Below, one piece after another: positions 6,206-12,181 of a stretch of DNA of 16,273 bases (within the stretch, counting starts at the first letter, position 1; each line of letters begins with the position of its first letter). The position numbers were made by a program, and so were the translations under genes. This DNA is from JBOGGN01 sp050744165 (lineage in GTDB: Bacteria > Actinomycetota > Acidimicrobiia > Acidimicrobiales > Palsa-688), in the NCBI GenBank assembly GCA_050744165.1, contig JBOGGN010000382.1, positions 1 to 16,273 of the forward strand. Direction: 5' to 3'. Under the pieces are notes generated by a model, which saw only the letters and a list, made by a program, of their open reading frames with translations, did no database searches and was not told the origin of the DNA.

Positions 6206-8478
6206 AGCGTCCGGGGCCGGGTCTGGTTGGCCTTGTCGACCAGGCGGATGCGCTCCTCGGCGCTGGGCGAGAGTCGGGCCAGGGTCCGGTAGGCCTTCTC
6301 GAGGCCGAGCCGGAGCCGGGCCTCGGTCACCGGCACGCCGCCGACAAGGATCGTGGCGTCGGGATGGATGGCCTTGGTGCGTAGGAGTTGCAGGGCCGAT
6401 TCCAACAGGTCCCGGGTCACCCCGGCGCGCTGCTCGCTGCTCAGCGTCAGGTGGCCGAGCGCGGCGTCGGCCCGGGCCAGGTCGGCCAGCTGGGGCGGGG
6501 TGGCGCCGTTGACCTCGATCAGCGCCCGGGCGGCGCACAGCTGGGCGTCAAGGTAGGAGCTCGACACCTCGGGCACCCGGTTGTACGCCTCGACCGCGCC
6601 CAGGCGGTCGCCGCCAGCAAGCCGGCACCGGGCAAGCCCGAAGGAGGCGGTGGTGAACGAGGGGTCGGTGGCGGACACGATGTCATACCAGCGCGCCGCC
6701 CGGGCCGGATCCTTGGCCAGCTCGGCGGTGACCGCCAAGGCCAGCTTGGGCGCCAGCTCCCCGGGCAGCTCGGCGTAGACCCGGAAAAAGGCGGCCCAGG
6801 CGGCAGTGGTGTCCTTGCGGTCGAGCGCCGACAGCCCCCGCAGCCACCACAGCCGCCAGTCGGCGGGGTTGTCGACCTCAAGACGGGTCAAGATGGCGTC
6901 GGAGTCGCCATAGCCCCCGACGTCGATCAGGCAGCGAGCCAGGCGGAAGTCCAACTCCTCGCTCTGAACCAGGCCGTGCGTCTGGGCGTTGCGCAGCGAG
7001 TCGATCTGGTCGCGGACGGGCGCCGCCGCCAAGGTGGCGAGGAAGCTGGCCGCGGGGTCGTCGGCGGCCACCACCCACGTTGGCAACAGCCGCCAGTCGG
7101 GCGTGTCGGGCTGGCCCCGCAGGTCACTGGTGAACTGCTCGCTGATGGCCGGGCGGGGGATGCCGGTCTTGGCCGCAACCACCTCCCGCAGCACCCCAAG
7201 TAGCTGGTCGGCCATCTCGTCGGCGGACTGGAAGCGGGCCGCGGGATCGGCGGCCGCGCCTTTCAGGAGGAACCGGTACAGGGAGTCGAACTCGGCGAAG
7301 AGCGGGGCGTCCTCGGGACCCGGGAGGCTGGCGAGGTACCTCTGCTGGTAGCCCTTGAAGTCGAGGCACAGCACCGCCAGTGTGCGAGCCACGGTGAACA
7401 GATCGGAGGAGATCGACGGGCCGACGTCGGCGATCTCCGGCGCTTGGTAGCCGACGGTGCCGTAGACGGCGCTCGTCGTGTCGTCAACGCGGTGGACCCC
7501 GCCGAGGTCGATGAGTTTGAGCAAGTCGCCGCTTTGGATGATGTTGTCGGGCTTGAAGTCGCAGTACAGCAAGTCGAGGCGGTGGAGGTAGGCGAAGGCG
7601 GGGAGGATCTCGAGCACGTAGGCCAACGCCTGTTCCGGCGGGAGGGGGTCGGCGTGGCCGGCGGCGGCTCGCCGTTGTTTGAGCAGGTCCTTCAGCGACT
7701 CCCCGCCCACGAATTCCATGACGATGTAGCTGGCGCCCTGATGGTCGACGAAGTTGAAGATCTTGACGATGCTCGGGTGTTCCACCTGGGCCAGGAACCG
7801 CCGCTCGGCGAGCGCGGCCGCGTTGGCGTCCTCGTCGCCGGTGTCGAGCAGGCCCTTCAGGACCACCCAGCGGTCGGAGACGTGGCGGTCCCGGGCCAGG
7901 TAGATCCAGCCCAGCCCACCGTGGGCCAGGCAGCCGAGGATCTCGTACTGGCCGGCGACGAGGTCGCCCTTGGTGAGCTTGGGGACGAAGGAGTAGGGGT
8001 GGCCGCAGCGGCGGCAGAAGCCCTCGGGCCGGCCGGGTTTGCCGTCGCGGCCGCGGCCCACCGGGTCCCCGCAGTGGCCGCAGAACCGCTTGTCCTCGGG
8101 GAGTTCGGGGTTCGCCAGGACGGCGGTCGAGGGGTCGCGAGTGGGGATCGGGGGGATGTCGACGAGGCCCGCGCCCAGGTGGCTGCGGGTGCTGGCTCGG
8201 GTGCGGGTCGTCCCTCTTCGCCCACCCGAGCCGCCGCTGCCGGAAAGGGCGGAGCCGCCGCTGGTGGCCGGTGCCGACGCCGCGCCCTCTGAAGGGGCGA
8301 CTGGGCGGCGGGGCGGCGGCGGCGGGTAGCCGCCACCAGGGGGCGCCGGGAGGGAGGTGCCGGGCCGAGGAGGTGGGAGCGGCGCGCCGTGCGGCGGAGC
8401 GGTGGCGGGAGCCAGGCCGCACACGTCGCAGTAGCCGTCGACGATCGTCCCGGTACAGCCCGGGTGCTGGCACTTCAT
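6199..8478 (-). CDS. pknG: PknG-type Ser/Thr protein kinase (rubredoxin-kinase-TPR)
   Basis: 759 residues, close to the usual PknG length of about 750. An extra N-terminal zinc knuckle (C3, C8, C17, C20) and a Pro/Gly-rich linker precede the PknG rubredoxin-like module (C133, C136, C155, C158). The kinase domain spans about 175-435: HGGLGWIYLARD loop (186-197), VVLKGL with ATP-site K208, catalytic loop YCDFKPDN (D307, K309, N312), DLG in place of DFG (324-326), and YGTVGYQAPEI. The C-terminus is a PknG-like helical/TPR region containing PGELAPKLAL (572-581), ending like mycobacterial PknG (LVDKANQTRP). It is a soluble, non-RD kinase. T90/T91 sit where the FHA-docking autophosphorylated Thr pair of M. 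tuberculosis PknG lies, before GLVDIP. ATG at 8478 has GGAGG 7 bases upstream and overlaps the preceding stop (ATGA). Confidence 0.97.
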   Translation of the reverse strand: MKCQHPGCTGTIVDGYCDVCGLAPATAPPHGAPLPPPRPGTSLPAPPGGGYPPPPPRRPVAPSEGAASAPATSGGSALSGSGGSGGRRGTTRTRASTRSHLGAGLVDIPPIPTRDPSTAVLANPELPEDKRFCGHCGDPVGRGRDGKPGRPEGFCRRCGHPYSFVPKLTKGDLVAGQYEILGCLAHGGLGWIYLARDRHVSDRWVVLKGLLDTGDEDANAAALAERRFLAQVEHPSIVKIFNFVDHQGASYIVMEFVGGESLKDLLKQRRAAAGHADPLPPEQALAYVLEILPAFAYLHRLDLLYCDFKPDNIIQSGDLLKLIDLGGVHRVDDTTSAVYGTVGYQAPEIADVGPSISSDLFTVARTLAVLCLDFKGYQQRYLASLPGPEDAPLFAEFDSLYRFLLKGAAADPAARFQSADEMADQLLGVLREVVAAKTGIPRPAISEQFTSDLRGQPDTPDWRLLPTWVVAADDPAASFLATLAAAPVRDQIDSLRNAQTHGLVQSEELDFRLARCLIDVGGYGDSDAILTRLEVDNPADWRLWWLRGLSALDRKDTTAAWAAFFRVYAELPGELAPKLALAVTAELAKDPARAARWYDIVSATDPSFTTASFGLARCRLAGGDRLGAVEAYNRVPEVSSSYLDAQLCAARALIEVNGATPPQLADLARADAALGHLTLSSEQRAGVTRDLLESALQLLRTKAIHPDATILVGGVPVTEARLRLGLEKAYRTLARLSPSAEERIRLVDKANQTRPRTLW

Positions 8479-9668
8479 CGGGCAACCTCCGTCGGGGCAG
8501 GGCCGGCCAGCGCCTCTTGATACCGCCTGACGAGGGCGGCGGCGGCCTCGAGGTCGGTCGGTGCGGTGGACAACGCCTGATGGGCCTGCGCATACAGCCC
8601 CGCCACCCTCGGGTTCTCGAGCAGACCCAGCCGGTAGGCCTTGCCCCGGTAGCCGTCGAGGCGCCCCCGTAGCTCGTTGCGGGTGGCAAGGGGCGTCTGG
8701 TTGGCAGACAGCGCCCGCTGCGCCGCCGCCAGGGCGTCGCGGCATCGGCTGGTCCACTGCACGAGCACGTTGTTGGCTGGCTGCCACTCGCCCTGGGCGC
8801 ACAGGGAGGCCACCCGCTCCAGTTCTTCGCCCAAGGCGCCGGTGGTGGGCGGGTCCAGGACCGCCGGTGCCACGATCTTGGCGAGCGCCTCGTTGCCGGC
8901 TTGGCCGGCTGCCGCGGCCGTGGCGTGCACCTGGCTCAGCAGGGTCCGGGCCTCGCGGATACGCAGGGCCAGCGTGTCTTTCAGCTCGAGGGTGCGCTTC
9001 AGGTCGTCCGACACCGACGCCAGCGACGCCTCCACCCCGTCGAGCGCTGGCTGCGTCGTCGCCAGGGGGTCGGCGTTGGCCGCCTGCCGGCATGCCGACA
9101 GCTGGGCGCGGACCCGATCCAGCAGGCTGCGGTGACGGCTGCCGGATTGGTCATCGAGGCGCTGGGTATCGAGCAGCGTTGCCTCCAACGGGCTGACGCG
9201 GGCCTCGACGGTCGACCAGGTGCGGTTACTGGCGGTCATAACGCCCACGACCTGGTCGAACGCCTGGCGCATCCGGCCGAGCAGTTCCTCTGGGGAGCAG
9301 CGGACAACCGCCTCCGAAGGTCCGTACAAGCCCCGCTGGGAGAGCGGGATGTCGGCGGTGGCCAGGGTGATCGACGGGCCGTTGACCATGGCGTCGAGCT
9401 GGGCCAGGGTCGCCGGGTCGAGCCGGCCCTTGGTACCGCGCAGCGTGGTGGCGTGCTGGATGGTGTCGTTGAGGAGGCTGAACCAGGACCACAGCGACGT
9501 CAGATTGGCCTTGGCCTGCGCCCACTGCTCGGCGGTGGTGCCGGTCAGCGCGGCCTGGTCCAGGCGGGTCCGGGTGGGATCGTTCTCCAGGTCGACCAGG
9601 TTGGTGGACATGGCGTCAACGGTGGTCCGCAGCTGCGCGAGGTGGCGGTCGATGGTGGCCAGGTCCAT
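8475..9668 (-). CDS. Uncharacterised helical protein of the GlnX-GlnH-PknG operon
   Basis: 397 residues, no signal peptide, no membrane segment and no cysteine cluster. It is almost wholly predicted alpha-helical, with heptad-like Leu/Ala spacing around 1-75, 130-255 and 280-390, so coiled-coil or helical-bundle character is likely. A distinctive C-terminal block, ELRGRLDGYRGKAYRLGLL (332-350) followed by a helix ending in RRYQEAL (381-387), looks like a conserved signature. I have a general impression that similar proteins neighbour PknG genes in other actinobacteria, but cannot confirm it here. I know no function. Its place between the membrane sensor pair and the cytosolic kinase suggests an adaptor linking them (inference). 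The start is ATG at 9668, one base after the GlnH stop; the longer open frame upstream is a shadow of glnH. Its stop overlaps the kinase start by 4 bases. Confidence 0.85.
   Translation of the reverse strand: MDLATIDRHLAQLRTTVDAMSTNLVDLENDPTRTRLDQAALTGTTAEQWAQAKANLTSLWSWFSLLNDTIQHATTLRGTKGRLDPATLAQLDAMVNGPSITLATADIPLSQRGLYGPSEAVVRCSPEELLGRMRQAFDQVVGVMTASNRTWSTVEARVSPLEATLLDTQRLDDQSGSRHRSLLDRVRAQLSACRQAANADPLATTQPALDGVEASLASVSDDLKRTLELKDTLALRIREARTLLSQVHATAAAAGQAGNEALAKIVAPAVLDPPTTGALGEELERVASLCAQGEWQPANNVLVQWTSRCRDALAAAQRALSANQTPLATRNELRGRLDGYRGKAYRLGLLENPRVAGLYAQAHQALSTAPTDLEAAAALVRRYQEALAGPAPTEVAR
8486..8490 (-). promoter_or_regulatory. Strong Shine-Dalgarno for pknG
   Basis: GGAGG on the minus strand, 7 bases before ATG at 8478, fixes the kinase start although the open frame continues about 200 codons further upstream. 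It lies inside the 3' end of the preceding gene, so the kinase can be initiated independently of coupling. Confidence 0.6.
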
Positions 9669-9669
9669 C

Positions 9670-10770
9670 TCAGCCCGAGTAGGTCGCGGCCGGCGGCGCC
9701 GGCGGGGTCGATCCATACACCTTGGCCAGCCAGTTGGACCAGATGGCGGCCCAGGTGCCGTCGCTGCGCTCCTGCGCCAGGACGCCGTTGACGAAGCGCA
9801 CGAAGTCGGGATGGCTCTTGCTGATGGCCATGCCATAGGGCTCGTCGGTGAACTTGGCTCCCACCACCTTGGCCAGTGGGTCCTGAGCGGCCAGCCCCGC
9901 AAGGATGGTGTCGTCGGTGGAGATGGCGTCGACCGTGCCGTTTTGCAGCGCCACCAGGCAGTCGGTCCAGTTGTTGACCGACACCGGGACGGCGGGACTG
10001 GTGGCGTGGGTGACGTTGGTGTCGACCACGTTGGCGATCGAGGTGGAGCCGGAGGCGGCGCACACCCGCTTGCCCCCAAGTTGGGCGCTGGAGGTGATGG
10101 ACGACGTCTCGGGCACCAAGATGCGCTGGCCCGCGTCGTAGTAGACCGATGAGAAGTCCACCTGCTGGTCCCGCTGGCAGTTGATCGTCATGGTGTCGGC
10201 CACGATGTCGACCTGTCCGCTCTGCACGAAGGGGATGCGCTCGGCCGAGGTGATGGCGGTGAAACGGATCCGGGTGTTCTCATTTTGGCCGTCGTCGCCG
10301 AAGATGGCCTTGGCCACCTGGCGCAGCATGTCGATGTCGAAGCCTTCGATCTGTCCGTCCGCGGGGTTTAGGTAGCCGAACAGCAACGTCGTCTGGTCGA
10401 CGCCCACCTTCAGGTAGCCCTGGGCCTGGATGGTGGCCATGAAGGAGCCTGCGGGCATATGGCCAGCAGCCGGTAGCGCCCCCTGGGGCGCCAGGCTGGC
10501 GGTCGGGTCGGCGCAGCTGGGGACGGTGGTGGACGGGCCCGCGGGTGCGGTGGTGGTCGGCGCCGGCTGGACCCCGAGCGCCCCCAGGGCGTTGGTGGTG
10601 GCGTGATCGGTGCCCGAGCCGCAGGCGGCCGCCAGCAGGCCGAGGACGACCAGGGCGACGGTGAGGCGGCCGCCGATGGGGTAGGCGCGGAGCCGGCCGT
10701 GGGCGCCGCGCGGCACCGATTTCCCGCGGTAGAGACGGGTAATCGGTGCCACCCCGGAAAGGTTCCTCAT
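9670..10770 (-). CDS. glnH: Amino-acid-binding lipoprotein, GlnH-like (family 3 solute-binding protein)
   Basis: 366 residues. A basic N-terminus, a hydrophobic stretch and the lipobox LAAAC with Cys at about residue 50 mark a lipoprotein. A Pro/Thr-rich spacer (60-85) leads to a family 3 periplasmic-binding fold (about 118-355). Typical signatures are YLKVGV (119-124), IEGFDIDML (141-149), ERIPFVQSGQVDIVADTMTI (177-196, with the amino-acid-contacting Arg at 178) and QVDFSSVYYDAGQ. No ABC permease or ATPase gene accompanies it; instead it sits beside a GlnX-like membrane sensor and PknG. That is the arrangement in mycobacteria, where GlnH is a sensor of aspartate/glutamate-type ligands rather than a transporter part. 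The exact ligand here is not determinable. ATG at 10770 overlaps the GlnX stop by 4 bases (ATGA); the signal region is long, so a later start is possible. Confidence 0.93.
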   Translation of the reverse strand: MRNLSGVAPITRLYRGKSVPRGAHGRLRAYPIGGRLTVALVVLGLLAAACGSGTDHATTNALGALGVQPAPTTTAPAGPSTTVPSCADPTASLAPQGALPAAGHMPAGSFMATIQAQGYLKVGVDQTTLLFGYLNPADGQIEGFDIDMLRQVAKAIFGDDGQNENTRIRFTAITSAERIPFVQSGQVDIVADTMTINCQRDQQVDFSSVYYDAGQRILVPETSSITSSAQLGGKRVCAASGSTSIANVVDTNVTHATSPAVPVSVNNWTDCLVALQNGTVDAISTDDTILAGLAAQDPLAKVVGAKFTDEPYGMAISKSHPDFVRFVNGVLAQERSDGTWAAIWSNWLAKVYGSTPPAPPAATYSG

Positions 10771-12083
10771 CGGTACTCGTTGATCCGTCGTTCGAGGCCG
10801 AGCAGGGCCAGGGCGGCGGCGACCACGATGCCGACCAGGGCGAGGCTGAGGGCCGAGAGGTCGTGGGCCGCGGAATGGGCTTTGGCGGCAAAGGTCGCTT
10901 GTGCGGACTGAACCTCGTTGCCAAGCGACTGCTGCAGTTTGGCGGCGGCCGGCAGCTCGTCTCCGGCGGATTCGCCCGTCGCCACCCCGATGGCGTTGGT
11001 GTATTGGCCATTGTTGGCGGCGGTGACAACGGTGTTCTGGACCTTCAAGAAGGCGGCGTAGTTGCCCGGGGTCGCTTCATCCGCCGCGCCATACCGACTG
11101 GCTTCGGCTACCAGTCCCGAGGAGCCGTCGGCCGGTCCGAGGGCGCCCTGGACGGCCTTCAGGTCAGCCAGGTGCTGGGGCTCGCTGCCTCGAGAGGCCA
11201 ACGCCAGGTTCTCGTCGACCTGGGAACGCGAGACGAGGATCTGGGCCGATGAGGCCACCTCGACCGGATCCGAGCCGCCGCTGCGGGCGGTGCCCAGGTT
11301 GCCCGCCGACACCCCGAAGGCGACGATCGTCCACACCGCCAGCACCAGGACCATCACCGTGGCGATCGCCATGAGCGGGTTGAGGACCCGGTTGGTCCGG
11401 CGAGCGACGAACATCTGGGCGACCACCAGCAGCCCGAGCGCCAGCAGGACAAACACGATGACGGCGGCCACGTCCGCTGCCGACCGGCCTGACGCGTCGG
11501 CGTGGTTGAGCCGTTGCGCCTGGACCTGATACAGCTGGCCCACCGCCGGAAGGATCTGACTCTGCATAAGGGCCGAGCCTTCGCTCAGGTAGGCGGCGCC
11601 GACCGGGTAGCCCTGGCGGTTGTTCGCGCGGGCCGACTCCACCATGCCGGTATAGACGGGCAACTCGGTATCGATGACCTGCAAGGCCTGCTGTACCTGG
11701 GCGGAGTTCCCGGCTCCTGTCGAAACGACGCTGAGCGCCTTTGCGGCCGCCGCCAGGTCGGCGAGGTAGGCGGCTCGCTGGGCGGGCGGCTCGAGGCCGG
11801 CCGCGAGGAAGGTATTGGTAGCGGTGGCGTCGGCGTTGGCCAGGGAGGTATACGCGCTCCCGGCGCTTACCAACAGCGCCTCGTCGTGGCCGCTGACCTC
11901 CGAGGTCGCCCGCTGGCGCGAGCGGATGGCGCCGCCGCCGAGGACCGCCAGGATAAGCAACGACGCCACCACACCGGCCCCCGCCAGGCGCATCCGGCCC
12001 GGAGTGGTGGTGAACTCGCGGGCGGCACGGGCCACCGCCGGCTCCCGGAGGACCAACGTGCTGTCCACCGTGGCGACTGTCAC
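10767..12083 (-). CDS. glnX: GlnX-like four-helix membrane sensor
   Basis: 438 residues with four membrane helices at about 33-52, 204-226, 235-257 and 409-430. These bound two extracytoplasmic mostly helical domains (53-203 and 258-408), each shaped like a four-helix-bundle sensor. The cytoplasmic parts are a 30-residue N-terminus, a short basic loop (ARRTNRVLNP) and the short tail LGLERRINEYR; there is no kinase, HAMP or methyl-accepting domain. This is the topology of mycobacterial GlnX, which transmits GlnH ligand status across the membrane to PknG. It is the first gene of the operon. The start is GTG at 12083, supported by GGGAGG 9 bases upstream, and its stop overlaps the glnH start. 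The assignment rests on topology, neighbours and local resemblance (GSDPVEVASSAQILVSR segment), so orthology is likely but not proved. Confidence 0.88.
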   Translation of the reverse strand: MTVATVDSTLVLREPAVARAAREFTTTPGRMRLAGAGVVASLLILAVLGGGAIRSRQRATSEVSGHDEALLVSAGSAYTSLANADATATNTFLAAGLEPPAQRAAYLADLAAAAKALSVVSTGAGNSAQVQQALQVIDTELPVYTGMVESARANNRQGYPVGAAYLSEGSALMQSQILPAVGQLYQVQAQRLNHADASGRSAADVAAVIVFVLLALGLLVVAQMFVARRTNRVLNPLMAIATVMVLVLAVWTIVAFGVSAGNLGTARSGGSDPVEVASSAQILVSRSQVDENLALASRGSEPQHLADLKAVQGALGPADGSSGLVAEASRYGAADEATPGNYAAFLKVQNTVVTAANNGQYTNAIGVATGESAGDELPAAAKLQQSLGNEVQSAQATFAAKAHSAAHDLSALSLALVGIVVAAALALLGLERRINEYR

Positions 12084-12092
12084 CTCTACCTA

Positions 12093-12098
12093 CCTCCC
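12093..12098 (-). promoter_or_regulatory. Shine-Dalgarno for glnX
   Basis: GGGAGG on the minus strand, 9 bases before GTG at 12083, supports that GTG as the operon's first start codon. A TACCTT element (minus strand, 12116-12111) could be a -10 box giving a leader of roughly 20 bases, but no convincing -35 is spaced correctly. Confidence 0.5.
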
Positions 12099-12124
12099 GG
12101 AGCCCGGACCAAGGTACCAGGGGG

Positions 12125-12143
12125 CCTGTGACCAGCCTGTGAC
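12125..12143. repeat. Tandem CCTGTGAC repeat in the divergent promoter region
   Basis: CCTGTGAC occurs at 12125-12132 and again at 12136-12143, an 11-base period that puts both copies on the same face of the helix. The pair lies between the divergent glnX operon and cbs-metB. It could be an operator for a regulator of either unit; no family is identifiable from the motif alone. Confidence 0.4.
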
Positions 12144-12168
12144 TCATCTTGCCTTGCCCCGCCAGGGC

Positions 12169-12174
12169 TACCCT
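12169..12174 (+). promoter_or_regulatory. Possible -10 element of a leaderless cbs transcript
   Basis: TACCCT fits the actinobacterial TAnnnT -10 pattern and ends 7 bases before GTG at 12182, so transcription could begin at or next to the start codon. The GTG has no well-spaced Shine-Dalgarno, as expected of a leaderless message. The -35 region is unconvincing. Confidence 0.3.
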
Positions 12175-12181
12175 TCGCGTT

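Noticed and set aside
8479..9093. Upstream extension of the kinase frame (about 205 codons)
   Set aside because: It is a shadow of the helical-protein gene. ATG 8478 has a GGAGG site and begins a zinc knuckle.
9669..10079. Upstream extension of the helical-protein frame
   Set aside because: It overlaps the end of glnH with Pro/Thr/Arg-rich nonsense; ATG 9668 right after the glnH stop is the credible start.
10767..10770. Possibility that glnH belongs to an ABC importer operon
   Set aside because: No permease or ATPase gene is present anywhere in the window; both neighbours fit the GlnX/PknG sensing arrangement instead.
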